A DNA stretch of 64,000 nucleotides from Pseudopedobacter saltans DSM 12145. Its GTDB lineage: Bacteria; Bacteroidota; Bacteroidia; Sphingobacteriales; Sphingobacteriaceae. Of this stretch, positions 1-10,280 are shown piece after piece. Each line of letters begins with the position of its first letter. The stretch's first letter is position 1. The DNA is taken from contig NC_015177.1 of NCBI RefSeq assembly GCF_000190735.1, forward strand, positions 1,860,001-1,924,000, in the 5' to 3' direction. The notes below the pieces were generated by a model, which was not told the DNA's origin, made no database searches, and saw only the letters and a list, made by a program, of their open reading frames with translations. The translations under genes were made by a program, and so were the position numbers.

Positions 1-1
1 G

Positions 2-1003
2 GAAGCACATTCGCTATTGCGCAATGGCATCGATTTAAAGATTGGTTACATTGAAACGCACAACAGGAAGGAAACACACGATTTGTTAGAGGGGTTACCT
101 GTTATTCCACGCAGAAAGCTGTTTTATAAGGGTAAGGAATTAGAAGAATTAGACGTTCAGGCAGTCATCAATTTACGCCCTGAAGTAGTAATTATAGATG
201 AACTGGCGCATACCAATATTGAAGGCAGCAAAAATGAAAAACGTTGGCAGGACGTATTGGACATTTTAGATGCAGGTATAAACGTTATTAGTGCTGTTAA
301 TATACAGCATATAGAAAGTCTTAATGAAGAAGTGAGAGCCATCACAGGAATTGAGGTAAAAGAACGTATTCCTGATAGCGTAATTGCAGAAGCAGACGAA
401 GTAGTAAATATTGACTTGACAGCAGATGAGTTAATTACACGTCTTAAGGAGGGAAAGATATATGAAGCTGCAAAAATAGAAACGGCACTCAATAATTTTT
501 TCAAAAGCGAACATATACTTCAGCTAAGAGAATTAGCACTAAAAGAAGTAGCCTCGCAGGTGGAACGTAAAGTTGAGAGCGAGGTAACACTGACGGGTGC
601 GGCTAAAAGAGAAAAGTTTTTAGCCTGTATCAGCTCAAACGAAAAGACGGCAAAAAACGTAATACGGAAGACGGCAAGGCTTGCCAATTATTACAATAGC
701 AAGTGGTCTGTACTTTATGTACAAACACCCCGTGAAAGCCCTGATAAAATTGCCCTCGATAAACAAAGGCATCTTATAAATAACTTTAAATTAGCTACAG
801 AATTAGGTGCGAACATAATTAAAGTGGAAAATGGTAATATTTCAAAAGCTATAATGGAACAATGCGAGCAACGTAAGATAACAACTATATGTATAGGGAA
901 GCCACATTTGAGCCTGATACATATCATTTTAGCCACTAATGTCTTTAACGGACTTTTAAGAAAACTGTCTGCAAATGATATTGACCTTGTGATTTTAAGT
1001 TAA
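2..1003 (+). CDS. kdpD: KdpD-type potassium sensor, N-terminal half (5' end outside window)
   Basis: This is the cytoplasmic sensor half of the KdpD system, which controls the high-affinity K+ ATPase KdpFABC. The frame is open from base 2 (EAHSLLRNGIDLKIGYIETH), so a TTG start at 17 would be an artefact. The Walker A part of the KdpD domain should lie just left of the window. The visible KdpD core includes VIIDELAHTN and NIQHIESLN. A universal-stress-protein-like domain fills roughly the last 120 residues (FLACISSNEKTAKNVIRKTA onward). There are no membrane segments or kinase domain; these are supplied by the next gene 12 nt downstream, the split arrangement known in Bacteroidota. The family is clear. 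That kdpFABC lies to the left is inference. Confidence 0.88.
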   Translation, partial: EAHSLLRNGIDLKIGYIETHNRKETHDLLEGLPVIPRRKLFYKGKELEELDVQAVINLRPEVVIIDELAHTNIEGSKNEKRWQDVLDILDAGINVISAVNIQHIESLNEEVRAITGIEVKERIPDSVIAEADEVVNIDLTADELITRLKEGKIYEAAKIETALNNFFKSEHILQLRELALKEVASQVERKVESEVTLTGAAKREKFLACISSNEKTAKNVIRKTARLANYYNSKWSVLYVQTPRESPDKIALDKQRHLINNFKLATELGANIIKVENGNISKAIMEQCEQRKITTICIGKPHLSLIHIILATNVFNGLLRKLSANDIDLVILS

Positions 1004-1015
1004 AGAATTGAGATA

Positions 1016-2776
1016 ATGAGAATAAAAACGAAGCTAATATTGGGTGTAGGGCTCCTTTTTGCAATGATAGCATTCCTTACCATATTAAGTGCAACCCATA
1101 TAAACAAGCTATCTAATGATGCAAAGAATATACTGGCAGATAATTACAATACCGTAGATTATTGTCGCCAGATGCTCAATGCACTGAACAGTGATATTCA
1201 TAATCCTGAACAACAAAAGAAATTCAGGCAAAGCCTGGAAAAACAAACGAGGACTATCACAGAAGTTGGAGAACAGGAAATTACGGACAAGATTAAACAG
1301 GATTTTGCACTCATAGTTAATTCTCCTGATGATAGTTCTTTGCTACGAACGATACAGAAGGACATTACCGATGTAATGCTGCTGAATATGCAGGCAATAC
1401 AGCGAAAAAATGAGGTAGCAGAAGAAACGGCTGATAGTGCAATTTTGTGGATTGCCATAACAGGGACATTCTGTTTCCTAATAGCGTTCACACTTCTGAT
1501 AAATCTGCCCTCAAATATTGCTAATCCTATCCGAGAATTAACGGAAAGTATAAAAGAGATAGCTGCAAAAAACTACTCCAGAAGAGTGCATTTTGAAGAA
1601 CACAATGAATACGGGGAGTTAGCCAAATCATTCAACACAATGGCGAAAAAATTAGAAGAATACAGTAATAGTAGCATTGAAAGGCTGATGATGGCAAAAA
1701 AACGTATCGAAACCCTTATTAACAATATGAGCGAACCGGTTATCGGTTTGGATGAAAAACACACTATTTTATTTATGAATGACATCGCATTAAAAATAGC
1801 GGGCTTACAAAAAGAAAAAGTGATTGGCGCACCCATTCAACACATCGCAGAAGAAAACGACCTTATAAAAACTCTTATAAAAGATTTACCGGAGAAAGAG
1901 ACACACGAAAAAAAGATAAAATCTTTTCCTATTAAAATCTATGCAGATAACAAAGAAAGTTATTTCGAGAAAGAAATTATTCCTATCCTGATAACACCCA
2001 CGGGAGAGAAAGAAGAAAAACATATAGGCAACGTAATTCTCCTACAAAACATCACTCCATATAAAGAATTGGATTTTGCAAAAACAAACTTTATCGCCAC
2101 TGTTTCACACGAACTAAAAACTCCTATATCATCTATACAGATGAGCTTGCAATTATTAGGAAATAAAAAAGTGGGTGAATTAAATGCGGAGCAAGAAAGT
2201 CTTTTACATAGCATCAATGATGATACAGGGCGATTATTGAAAATTACAGGAGAATTATTGAATATGACACAGGTGGAGAGCGGCACTATTCAAATAAGTG
2301 TTGTTCCGTCTGAAGCCAAAGAAATTGTAGAATATGCTGTAAATGCTACAAAGGCAGCAGCCGAACAAAAGCAAATCAGGTTTGAAATAAAAATAGCCGA
2401 TAATTTGCCACAAGTGCTTGCTGATAATGAAAAAACCGCTTGGGTATTAACTAATTTGCTTTCCAATGCAATTCGTTATTCCTATGATAATTCAATTATT
2501 AGCATTGATGTTAATGCGACAGATAATAAGGTGCGCTTCTCGGTCACGGATACAGGTCAAGGTATTTCCCCACAATATATTGACAAAATATTTGACCGAT
2601 ATTTCCGCATACCCGGTACAAAGAAGGAAGGTACAGGATTAGGTCTAAGCATCAGCAAAGAGTTTATTCAGGCACAGGGCGGTGAAATTTCTGTAAAAAG
2701 TGATTTAGGAGCAGGGAGTACATTTTCCTTTTCGTTAAACAGCTTGATAAAAAGTAAGCCAAATAGGCTATCATAG
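1016..2776 (+). CDS. HAMP-PAS sensor histidine kinase, kinase half of split KdpD
   Basis: This is a membrane sensor histidine kinase of 586 residues. The N-terminus has one membrane segment (about residues 5-25) and a second near 145-165, bracketing a short periplasmic loop. A HAMP domain, a PAS-like domain (about 235-345, starting NNMSEPVIGLDEKHTILFMN) and a HisKA domain follow; the phosphoacceptor is H365 in TVSHELKTPISS. The ATPase domain shows the N box (NLLSNAIRYS), G1 (DTGQGIS) and G2 (GTGLGLSI). It starts 12 nt after the KdpD sensor half and its stop codon directly abuts the ATG of rteC, so the three genes are probably cotranscribed. No response regulator is adjacent within the window. 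The potassium signal is inferred from the neighbour; an RteA-like role in element control is the alternative. Confidence 0.88.
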   Translation: MRIKTKLILGVGLLFAMIAFLTILSATHINKLSNDAKNILADNYNTVDYCRQMLNALNSDIHNPEQQKKFRQSLEKQTRTITEVGEQEITDKIKQDFALIVNSPDDSSLLRTIQKDITDVMLLNMQAIQRKNEVAEETADSAILWIAITGTFCFLIAFTLLINLPSNIANPIRELTESIKEIAAKNYSRRVHFEEHNEYGELAKSFNTMAKKLEEYSNSSIERLMMAKKRIETLINNMSEPVIGLDEKHTILFMNDIALKIAGLQKEKVIGAPIQHIAEENDLIKTLIKDLPEKETHEKKIKSFPIKIYADNKESYFEKEIIPILITPTGEKEEKHIGNVILLQNITPYKELDFAKTNFIATVSHELKTPISSIQMSLQLLGNKKVGELNAEQESLLHSINDDTGRLLKITGELLNMTQVESGTIQISVVPSEAKEIVEYAVNATKAAAEQKQIRFEIKIADNLPQVLADNEKTAWVLTNLLSNAIRYSYDNSIISIDVNATDNKVRFSVTDTGQGISPQYIDKIFDRYFRIPGTKKEGTGLGLSISKEFIQAQGGEISVKSDLGAGSTFSFSLNSLIKSKPNRLS

Positions 2777-3598
2777 ATGGAAAAATTCCACGACACAATA
2801 TTAACTAAACTGGAATTATCAATCAAAGAATTGGAGGTTGAACCAGATTGTCCGTTACAACGGATTGAGGAAGTAATTGCTATTACAATTAATGCTTTGT
2901 CCGAAGTAAAGGAATTTGTTCTAAAAAAAGGGTTCAAGAACATTGCGGAAGAAATCTATTTTTTCAAATACCAGAAGCCTGTAATTGTTTCAAAACTTAT
3001 CTTTTACAACGCCGTTTATAAAATCGAAACAAAGAAGCCTTATGGTACAAAGCCCATCAAAAAATACCTAAAAAAAGAACTGAAAAGGCTAAAAAAATTC
3101 TTTGATAACAACATTGATTTTTACAAATATTACCGTAGTAATAATACGGTTCTCGACGAGAACTATTTTCTTAGAGGAAAACACGATATAAGGTTATGGT
3201 TAGATACTTTTTATTTTGAAGCTGACCATCGTTTTTCAACATCACACGATTATAAGGTTGCAAAGATAATTGCCAACGACCTGATACAAGTTTATTTGGA
3301 AGACAGGCTTCACAATATCAATCAGAAAAAAGCGTCAGATGCATCACCAAAATGGACAGCAAGCAAAACAGCACTTACGGAACTCATATATGCACTGTAT
3401 TCCCACGGTGTATTTAACGGTGGGAATGCAGACATAAAATTGATAGCTAAAACTTTTGAAGATGCGTTTAATATTGAATTGGGCGATTTTTACCACACGT
3501 TTATGGAATTGAAAGCCCGTAAGATGAACCGAACGAAATTCCTTGACAGCCTTTGTGAAGCACTAATTAAGAAAATGGACGAGCAGGACGAAAAATAA
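2777..3598 (+). CDS. rteC: RteC family regulator of element excision (copy 1)
   Basis: A 273-residue protein of the RteC family. RteC of the Bacteroides element CTnDOT is a DNA-binding activator of the excision operon. Family features are visible: KPVIVSKLIFYNAVYKIE, the tyrosine-rich FYKYYRSNNTVLDENYFLRG segment, the KVAKIIANDLIQVYLE helix, and the C-terminal WTASKTALTELIYALYSHG helix. The ATG follows the kinase stop codon with no gap, so translation is likely coupled. It is convergent with the methylase-helicase gene, with 9 nt between the stop codons. A second, diverged RteC lies at 24012-24857 on the other strand. Its target site is unknown; binding to excision-type promoters in the element is inferred from the family. 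Confidence 0.85.
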   Translation: MEKFHDTILTKLELSIKELEVEPDCPLQRIEEVIAITINALSEVKEFVLKKGFKNIAEEIYFFKYQKPVIVSKLIFYNAVYKIETKKPYGTKPIKKYLKKELKRLKKFFDNNIDFYKYYRSNNTVLDENYFLRGKHDIRLWLDTFYFEADHRFSTSHDYKVAKIIANDLIQVYLEDRLHNINQKKASDASPKWTASKTALTELIYALYSHGVFNGGNADIKLIAKTFEDAFNIELGDFYHTFMELKARKMNRTKFLDSLCEALIKKMDEQDEK

Positions 3599-3607
3599 AC
3601 AATATCA

Positions 3608-6600
3608 TTATAATACACGGGGTAGATTAATACCTTTACTTCGTATAATGCTTTCCTGACCCTTTGGGGCTTCATTTTGCTTTTCTGCCTGCTCCGGGAC
3701 TGCTTCCCCTTGCTTAACAGGTTCTATCGAAATTTGTATCTTTCTTTCCACGGCTGCCAGTTCCGTTTTAAGCTCACTCAATCGGCTTTCCTTAGACCAC
3801 GTATCGTTAACCAGTTCCTTAAGTATAGGCAGGTCTTTCTGTATTTCAGCGATTTTTTCCTTTTCCTGTTTAACAAAGCCCGGCAGCTTTTCCAAAGCCC
3901 TTAAAAAATTCATTGCGGCAGTTTCAGGGTCTTTTGCCATCAGACCGTTATTGTAGGTGTATTTGATATTTCCCTCGCCCTGTACCAAAAAGCGGTTTAC
4001 CCGAATATCCGAACCCTCTTTTTCCGACCTTTCTGTTTTGACCAACAGCATAAAACCATACAAGCTGCCTATCTGTTCATACTGACCTGCGGTGCGGGCT
4101 TTGTCCGCAATCTCGTTCAGCTTCGCACCGATTTGTTTCGGTTTTGCATTGGGCGGCAAGCCATCCAACTTCACGGGGTTTTCGATTGTACCGTCCGAAC
4201 GCTTTTGGAGGCGTTGCTGTAAGTTTTCCCAGTCTGTACTCATCCGGTTCAAACGGGATTGAGTGCTTTGCAACATTTCCGTAAAGTCCTGCACCTTAAA
4301 TTTAGCACTGGATTTAGAACGGTTGAACGCCTGCTTTTCGCTTTCCAGTCCGGCAATCTGTTTTTCAAGTTTGGCTTTATCCAACAGGTCTGTATTACCT
4401 GACAGGATTGCCACATATTCCGAAAAGTTCATTCCCGATTTTTCGTCCATACTTCCCTCGTCAATCGTTCTTTTGGTCAGGTTGTTGGTCTTTAACTGGT
4501 CGATGAAAAGCTGCTTATTATACAGCAGGTTGAACTTATAACTATCCAAAGATTTCTCAACAGCATAGATAATCACAGCCACTTTATTTTCGGCAAAGAA
4601 TTTGGCAATCTCGTTGCCTTTACGGATTGCCCGCCCGTCCCTTTGGGCAAGGTCAGACGGTCGCCACGGCGTATCTAAATGATGAACAGCAACGGCTCTT
4701 TTCTGTGCGTTTACGCCAGTTCCGAGCATACTGGTAGAACCGAACAGCACCCGGATTTTGCCATCGTTCATCCCGTTGATAAGCTCCCTGCGTTGCTTGT
4801 CATTTTTCGCTTCTTGAATAAACCGGACTTCGTGTGCAGGTATGCCGTGGCCTTCCACGAGCTTACGTTTGATTTCGGAGTACACATTCCATTCGCCGGG
4901 CTTGTAGGTTCCCAAATCCGAAAATACAAACTGTGTTCCTTTCTGTGCGTTGTATTGGTTGTAATACTTGGCTATGTTTGAAGCACAATGAGAAGCCTTG
5001 TTATCGGGGTGGTCATTATACGCACCGCTTACCATACGCATATCGAGCGACATCTTACGGGCGTAGTCCGTAGCAATGAGCATCTTTGCTTTTTCTTCCC
5101 TTTGCGACAAAGGTTCTCTACCGAGCAAAGTAGCATCTCCCGTTTTGGCAAACTGCATCAGGCTTTGGATAAAGGCATCTTGGTCGGGCGTTGGCGGTAT
5201 ATTGTACAATACCTCGTTCTTGTTGGGGCGGTCAATACCAATATCCTTTGCCGTTCTGTAATCCGTGATTTCAGAATAGAACTGCGCCAGTTCCGGCACT
5301 TTGATAAAGTAGCGGAAACGCTCTTTGGCTACAATGTTGTTAGCTACCGAAAATTCATAATCAGTGGTTTTCCTTGCATAGATAGCTGCCCAGGCATCAA
5401 AGGAATGAATGCCCTGTTTTTCCAATGCACGGGGACGCAGGTATTTGAACAGCAGATACAGTTCCGTTAACGAGTTGCTGATGGTTGTACCCGAAAGAAA
5501 GGTTGCGCCCATATCCGCATCGGTACGCTCCTGAATGGTGCGTATGGCAAACAGTAGGTTCAGTGCCTTTTGGCTGCCGTCCACGTTACCCAGTCCGGCA
5601 ACCCGTGTATGACGGGTGTTGAACATCAGGTTTTTGAACTGGTGGCTTTCGTCCACGAACAAATGGTCTATACCCATCATCTTAAAGTCCACAATATCAT
5701 CCTTGCGATTTTCAATATCGTGTTGCAGCGTTTTTAGTTTTACTTCAAGATTTTCTTTCCGTTTGATTACCCCGGCGAGCATTCCCCTTGTAACTTCCTT
5801 GCCTTGCGATTTCAGGGCATCGAGGTTACGCTCTACGCTGTCTAATTCTATTTCGAGGATTTCCTTTTGTATCTCGGGCGACTGCGGTATCATTCCGAAC
5901 TGGTCGTGCGTGAGTATCACACAATCCCAATCATTATTTTTAATATCCCCGAAAATCCGCAGACGTTTTTTCGGTGTAAAATCATCAATACCTGGGTAAA
6001 GGATTTTGGCGTGTGGATAGGCTTTGCGGTAGTCTTCGGCAATAGCAGGTATATTCGCTTTCAGCCCGATAATCATCGGCTTATGGGCTAAACCCAAACG
6101 CTTCATTTCCTGCGCTGCGGTACACATTATCAGCGTTTTTCCTGCGCCTACTTCGTGGTCGCAGATAGCACCGTTGTTCAGCTTTATCATCCAAACGGTG
6201 TCCTTTTGGCTTGAATACAGGTCTTCAATGCCTGCTCCCTTACGGTCTAATCCCGGAAATTCCTGATGGCTTCCGTCATAGTTCGGGCGAACGAAACAGT
6301 TAAAGGTATCGTTGTACTGGTCGGTCAGGCGATTTTTAAACTCATCATTCTGTGCGTGTAGCCAATCGGTAAAGGCGGTACGGATTTCATCAATCTTGGT
6401 GTTCGCCATTTGTATGGCTTCCATATCCCGTACTTTGACCTCTTGGTCGCCAACCATTACTTTTTTGGTAATATCAGGCGTGGTATTGACAAGGGCGTGT
6501 TTGAGCAGGGCAATACCGTCAAACGTGCGGCTTTCCGCTTTGACGGCATATTTTTCCCAAATGTGCATATTGCCCTGATGACATTTCACAGAAAAGTCGT

Positions 6601-9055
6601 CGGAGCTTTCGGTATAATGTACAAGTACATCCGCATCAAACAGGTGCGAAGCGAAACGGGCATAAATGCCAGTGGGTATCCAGCGTTCGCCGAGGTTAAA
6701 ATCCAGTTCCTCAAATTCGATACGTTTTGGTCGGGCTTCCTCTAAAGCGGTAAGGCTTTCTTTGGCTTCAGCATCATCGGGATTGCGTTCGAGATATTCT
6801 TTTACCTCTTGGGCTTTCTCTACTACGTTGCCTGCAATCCAACGTTCAGCAATTTCATATTCCTGTTGTAGCGGATTGTAGAACAACCGCCCGTGTAGGG
6901 CTTCTTTCAGGGTATCGGCAGGCAGGCTGCTGATTTTGGACATAAAATCTAAATCCACGTTTCCGTACTTGTTCAGCGAGGCGGCTAATGCCTCTTCGGG
7001 ATTATCGGTTGCTAACGTGGTCGTAGAGAAACTAACAGGACGGCTGAATATATCCGCTTTATGGATTATGCCGCCAATGATACGCTCCAGATAAGGAATT
7101 TCTTTACCTGCGCTGTCTGTCTTTATCAGCTTGGCATTATCGGCAGCATTGAGATTGCCGTATTTTTTGACAAAACCATCGTATAGGCGGTTCAGCGTTT
7201 CCCGTTCTTCTTGGTGTTCGGTCTGCTTTTCAGCTTCTTTTTGGTACAGGTTGATATAACTGTCCCTTACCGCAATATAGGCTTCGGCTCTTGCTTTCTG
7301 TGCCGATGGTAATTGCAATGGATGAAAGATTGCTTTTGCATCTTCCTTTTCTACTTCTTGCAGATAACCTACCCAACCGTTATCCACCACAAGACAATCG
7401 TTACGATGGAATGATTGCAGTTCGCCACTATACGGGGCAGGTTCAGGAATAGCATTAATATTGATAGCGGTAATGGCTGTCTTATCAGACTGGCCATTTC
7501 CGTTTATTTGTGAAAACAGGTCGCTGATAGCTTCCTGTTTTTTGCCGTTAACCTGGTCGGTTCCGTTAATATCACCATTGGATTTTAGCGGTGTATAGGG
7601 CTGCTGCCTTGCACTGCTGAACAGGTCGGGCTGACGACCTATTGTACCTCTTCTTTTTTTAGTGCTTTGCCTTTTGGCTTGGGTAGTTCTTTTAGGTGGA
7701 GCAAGAACCATTACAGGTTCTCCCGCACTTTCAAACAAGTCAAAAATGCTTAGTTGCTTTAATTCCTGCGGGCTTTCCTGACGGACTACCGGAGTAGGTA
7801 CAGGTTGCGGCTTTTGCTGAATGATTACAGGGTCTATGACCGGAGGTGTAACTTTTGGTTCAATAGGAATTTGTATAACAGGCTCGTCGTTCTGTTCGCC
7901 TTTGTATAAACTCAAATTCAGATGCTTTCCAAAATCTTCGGAAAGCATTTGCTTCAAATCTTTGGCAATGCCCTCAACACCGTCTTTATGCGTATAGATT
8001 AAGGCAGGTTGCCCGTATGGGTCGGTATCTAATTTTTGGTCGGTATGGATAATTCTTGTACTGTCCTGAAAGAGCGCATTGCCAGGCGTATTGTATTCAG
8101 ATGGCTTGCTTTGGCAAAACAGATCTTCCCTGTCGGTCAGATTTTCTTTTGCCGTATTTTTTTGCAGGATAATCAGGTCGCTGCCGACTTCCGTACCTGC
8201 ATATTCGGTAAACAGGTTGTTAGGCAATCTTACAACCGAAACCAAATTATTATCCTGCATCAACGCCCTGCGTATGGGTTCGTTCTTAGGGCTGTTCAGA
8301 ATGCCCTGTGAAGTGATGTAAGCCAACAAACCGCCCTCACGGAGCATATCAGCACCTTTCAGAAAAAAATAATTGTGGATGCTTCGGGCAGCCTGTTCCT
8401 TTGCGCTATTTCTACTGCGGGAATAAGAAAGGTCAAATACGGAAGTATCGCCAAAAGGGATATTACTGGCGATTACATCATAGGTGTTTTGTTCCCTTTC
8501 GGGGATTTCCTCAAAGCCGTTTATACGGATATTGATTTCGGGGTAAAGCTGCTTTAAAATCTTGCCTGTAAGCAAGTCCTTTTCATAAGCGGTAACACTG
8601 GCTTTCTGATTTTCCGAAAAGGATTGGATGAATGAACCGATACCTGCGGAGGGTTCGAGGAATTTATCAATGTGCAGACCATTATCCCGCAAGGCAGATG
8701 AAATGGCATCTATAACTTTTGGTGGGGTATAAAAAGCCGTCAGTACGGAACTTTTCATACTATCCACATACTTGCGGTATTGCTTATCGTCTTCGGAATT
8801 TTCTTTGAGTAGTTGGTGGAGTTCCTGCGTGAGTGGAAAAAGGTCGTGTTCTGTTTTTCTCCAATGATTGATGTCTATTTCGTTTTCTACGGGGTTCAGA
8901 ACGAATTTAAGACCGCCAAATCCGCTGTATCGCATCATTAGCAGTCTTTCGCCTACGGTGGCTTGCCGTTTCTCCTTTTCCAGTTTAAAAACAATTCGCA
9001 GGGCATCAATATTCTGTTGGAGATGGAACCGCTTACTGAAGCCCATTTTCCTCAA
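3608..9055 (-). CDS. Giant N6-adenine methylase / SF2 helicase fusion of the ICE
   Basis: 1815 residues. The N-terminal third is an adenine-methylase-like domain: SAM-binding segment [11 protein letters not shown] near residue 135 and catalytic motif SNIPFG near 198, with Ile in place of the second residue of classical NPPF. A proline-rich linker (about 390-470) separates it from a large middle region. The C-terminal half is an SF2/SNF2-like helicase: Walker A (VGAGKT, about 970), DESH box (about 1135) and motif VI ([11 protein letters not shown], about 1475), then a charged coiled-coil-like tail. This architecture is typical of Bacteroidota conjugative elements, where it is usually annotated DNA methylase/helicase; a function in element maintenance or anti-restriction is unproven. 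Its start overlaps the end of the DUF1896 gene by 23 nt, so the pair is one operon. Confidence 0.9.
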   Translation of the reverse strand: MRKMGFSKRFHLQQNIDALRIVFKLEKEKRQATVGERLLMMRYSGFGGLKFVLNPVENEIDINHWRKTEHDLFPLTQELHQLLKENSEDDKQYRKYVDSMKSSVLTAFYTPPKVIDAISSALRDNGLHIDKFLEPSAGIGSFIQSFSENQKASVTAYEKDLLTGKILKQLYPEINIRINGFEEIPEREQNTYDVIASNIPFGDTSVFDLSYSRSRNSAKEQAARSIHNYFFLKGADMLREGGLLAYITSQGILNSPKNEPIRRALMQDNNLVSVVRLPNNLFTEYAGTEVGSDLIILQKNTAKENLTDREDLFCQSKPSEYNTPGNALFQDSTRIIHTDQKLDTDPYGQPALIYTHKDGVEGIAKDLKQMLSEDFGKHLNLSLYKGEQNDEPVIQIPIEPKVTPPVIDPVIIQQKPQPVPTPVVRQESPQELKQLSIFDLFESAGEPVMVLAPPKRTTQAKRQSTKKRRGTIGRQPDLFSSARQQPYTPLKSNGDINGTDQVNGKKQEAISDLFSQINGNGQSDKTAITAININAIPEPAPYSGELQSFHRNDCLVVDNGWVGYLQEVEKEDAKAIFHPLQLPSAQKARAEAYIAVRDSYINLYQKEAEKQTEHQEERETLNRLYDGFVKKYGNLNAADNAKLIKTDSAGKEIPYLERIIGGIIHKADIFSRPVSFSTTTLATDNPEEALAASLNKYGNVDLDFMSKISSLPADTLKEALHGRLFYNPLQQEYEIAERWIAGNVVEKAQEVKEYLERNPDDAEAKESLTALEEARPKRIEFEELDFNLGERWIPTGIYARFASHLFDADVLVHYTESSDDFSVKCHQGNMHIWEKYAVKAESRTFDGIALLKHALVNTTPDITKKVMVGDQEVKVRDMEAIQMANTKIDEIRTAFTDWLHAQNDEFKNRLTDQYNDTFNCFVRPNYDGSHQEFPGLDRKGAGIEDLYSSQKDTVWMIKLNNGAICDHEVGAGKTLIMCTAAQEMKRLGLAHKPMIIGLKANIPAIAEDYRKAYPHAKILYPGIDDFTPKKRLRIFGDIKNNDWDCVILTHDQFGMIPQSPEIQKEILEIELDSVERNLDALKSQGKEVTRGMLAGVIKRKENLEVKLKTLQHDIENRKDDIVDFKMMGIDHLFVDESHQFKNLMFNTRHTRVAGLGNVDGSQKALNLLFAIRTIQERTDADMGATFLSGTTISNSLTELYLLFKYLRPRALEKQGIHSFDAWAAIYARKTTDYEFSVANNIVAKERFRYFIKVPELAQFYSEITDYRTAKDIGIDRPNKNEVLYNIPPTPDQDAFIQSLMQFAKTGDATLLGREPLSQREEKAKMLIATDYARKMSLDMRMVSGAYNDHPDNKASHCASNIAKYYNQYNAQKGTQFVFSDLGTYKPGEWNVYSEIKRKLVEGHGIPAHEVRFIQEAKNDKQRRELINGMNDGKIRVLFGSTSMLGTGVNAQKRAVAVHHLDTPWRPSDLAQRDGRAIRKGNEIAKFFAENKVAVIIYAVEKSLDSYKFNLLYNKQLFIDQLKTNNLTKRTIDEGSMDEKSGMNFSEYVAILSGNTDLLDKAKLEKQIAGLESEKQAFNRSKSSAKFKVQDFTEMLQSTQSRLNRMSTDWENLQQRLQKRSDGTIENPVKLDGLPPNAKPKQIGAKLNEIADKARTAGQYEQIGSLYGFMLLVKTERSEKEGSDIRVNRFLVQGEGNIKYTYNNGLMAKDPETAAMNFLRALEKLPGFVKQEKEKIAEIQKDLPILKELVNDTWSKESRLSELKTELAAVERKIQISIEPVKQGEAVPEQAEKQNEAPKGQESIIRSKGINLPRVL

Positions 9056-9470
9056 TCCATATTGAGATGGTTCCGGTCAGTTCGGTATAGAGTACATCAA
9101 ACTCATTTCCGTTGGCGAAATCATCGGTTAATTCATATCCTGCGAAAACAGGCTCACAAACGGGGAACATTTTAAGGGCGAACGGTCGCAGCTCCTCGTC
9201 TGCCATTATGGCATCAAACTCATTGCATACCACTTTGAAAACCGTGTTGAACTTGGAGAAGTGCAAGCCCTCAAAAAGTATGTAGTTGGCTATTTCGTCG
9301 CATTGCTCAATGGCGTTTCCCGAACGGAAAGCACCCTCATAAGCATTGGCAGCCCACGAAGACCGTTGGTCAATAAATTTTTGGTCGTGCGCCTTTTCAG
9401 GAAAGCTGCTGTTTAATAATTCTTGCAGTCGTAATCTGAAATACGACAGGTCTTTTTGCTGTACATCCAT
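9033..9470 (-). CDS. DUF1896 family protein of conjugative element
   Basis: A 145-residue acidic soluble protein recognised as DUF1896, a family found almost only in Bacteroidota conjugative transposons beside the methylase-helicase. Visible features are [20 protein letters not shown] at the N-terminus, [16 protein letters not shown] in the middle and a conserved acidic C-terminus. The end overlaps the start of the methylase-helicase gene by 23 nt. About 70 nt upstream on this strand lies a sequence motif shared with two other element operons (9539-9551). Biochemical function is unknown. No signal peptide or membrane segment is seen. Confidence 0.85.
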   Translation of the reverse strand: MDVQQKDLSYFRLRLQELLNSSFPEKAHDQKFIDQRSSWAANAYEGAFRSGNAIEQCDEIANYILFEGLHFSKFNTVFKVVCNEFDAIMADEELRPFALKMFPVCEPVFAGYELTDDFANGNEFDVLYTELTGTISIWIEENGLQ

Positions 9471-9538
9471 ACTTATTTTGTTTAGAATTTTACTTAAATC
9501 CTAAAATTATAGCAGTACATAAGCCCCTTTGCAGAAGT

Positions 9539-9551
9539 GGCAGGGTTTGGC
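9539..9551 (-). promoter_or_regulatory. Shared ICE operon motif, copy A
   Basis: The + strand reads ggcagggtttggc. Near-identical 13-mers occur at 23076-23088 and 23804-23816, each 45-90 nt upstream of a minus-strand element operon. Here the neighbouring bases (gcagaagt) and a downstream gcagtaca (9512-9519) also match copy C. It could be an operator or an activator site. This is a pattern seen by eye only. Confidence 0.45.
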
Positions 9552-9602
9552 TTTGAAAGGCGGGATTTGGCGTAGAATGGTATGATGCCAGAGATTAATT
9601 TG

Positions 9603-9610
9603 TACCTTTG
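9603..9610 (+). promoter_or_regulatory. Putative -7 promoter element (TAccTTTG)
   Basis: Exact match to the Bacteroidota -7 consensus TAnnTTTG, 22 nt before the ATG of the AraC regulator gene. No convincing -33 TTG is found at the usual distance, which fits a promoter needing an activator. Confidence 0.45.
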
Positions 9611-9632
9611 TTAAGGTCGTAAAAAGGTATAT

Positions 9633-10196
9633 ATGAGTACACTCTTTATTAAAAATATGGTTTGCAACCGCTGTATTATGGTGGTGCAAAATGAATTGGA
9701 TAAGTTAGGTCTGAACGTAAAAAAAATCAAACTTGGAGAGGTAGTATTGGATAAAGAGATTACATCCGAAGAAAAAAATAATGTAGATAAGGTTTTAATT
9801 CCATTAGGCTTTGAACTTATTGACGATAAAAAAAGCCGCATAATTGAAAAGATAAAAAATATAATTATTGACCTTGTGCATCATCAGGACAACCACGCCA
9901 AAACCAATCTTTCGGATGTGCTAAGTAGTCAACTGCACCACGATTATAATTATTTATCTAATCTCTTTTCGGAGGTAGAGGGTACTACCATTGAAAAATA
10001 CTTTATTGCCCAAAAAGTAGAAAAGGTAAAAGAGCTATTGGTATATGATGAGCTTTCTTTGAGTGAAATTGCCTTTCGTTTAAACTATTCGAGTGTGTCC
10101 TACCTAAGCAACCAGTTCAAAAAAGTTACAGGGCTGACACCGAGCTATTTCAAACAGATAAAAGAAGATAAAAGGAAGCCATTGGATAGTTTGTAA
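9633..10196 (+). CDS. AraC-type regulator with HMA-like metal-binding N-terminus
   Basis: 187 residues, probable transcriptional regulator of the copper genes that follow. The N-terminal ~65 residues look like a heavy-metal-associated (HMA) fold: a CxxC motif at the expected place (FIKNMVCNRCIMVVQNEL), then a pattern with VLDKEI and LGFELIDD matching the later HMA strands. The C-terminal ~100 residues are an AraC/XylS helix-turn-helix pair (SLSEIAFRLNYSSVSYLSNQFKKVTGLTPSYF). There is no cupin or other ligand domain, so the HMA-like part is the obvious sensor. It lies 84 nt before copA on the same strand. AraC assignment is firm; direct Cu(I) sensing is inference from the CxxC and the context. 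Confidence 0.85.
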   Translation: MSTLFIKNMVCNRCIMVVQNELDKLGLNVKKIKLGEVVLDKEITSEEKNNVDKVLIPLGFELIDDKKSRIIEKIKNIIIDLVHHQDNHAKTNLSDVLSSQLHHDYNYLSNLFSEVEGTTIEKYFIAQKVEKVKELLVYDELSLSEIAFRLNYSSVSYLSNQFKKVTGLTPSYFKQIKEDKRKPLDSL

Positions 10197-10280
10197 ATCT
10201 TACACATAAATTCCAAAATTTCACAATAGCACCCACCCATATAATAGCCAATTTTGTACTGTTAATTAAATCAGGCAAAT

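Noticed and set aside
17-1003. TTG at 17 as a true start of the KdpD sensor gene
   Set aside because: The frame continues open to the window edge with residues (EAHSLL) that fit KdpD, so the gene begins outside.
4679-6745. Plus-strand frames opposite the methylase-helicase gene
   Set aside because: They are antisense shadows of a clear 1815-codon gene, with no recognisable domains or promoters.
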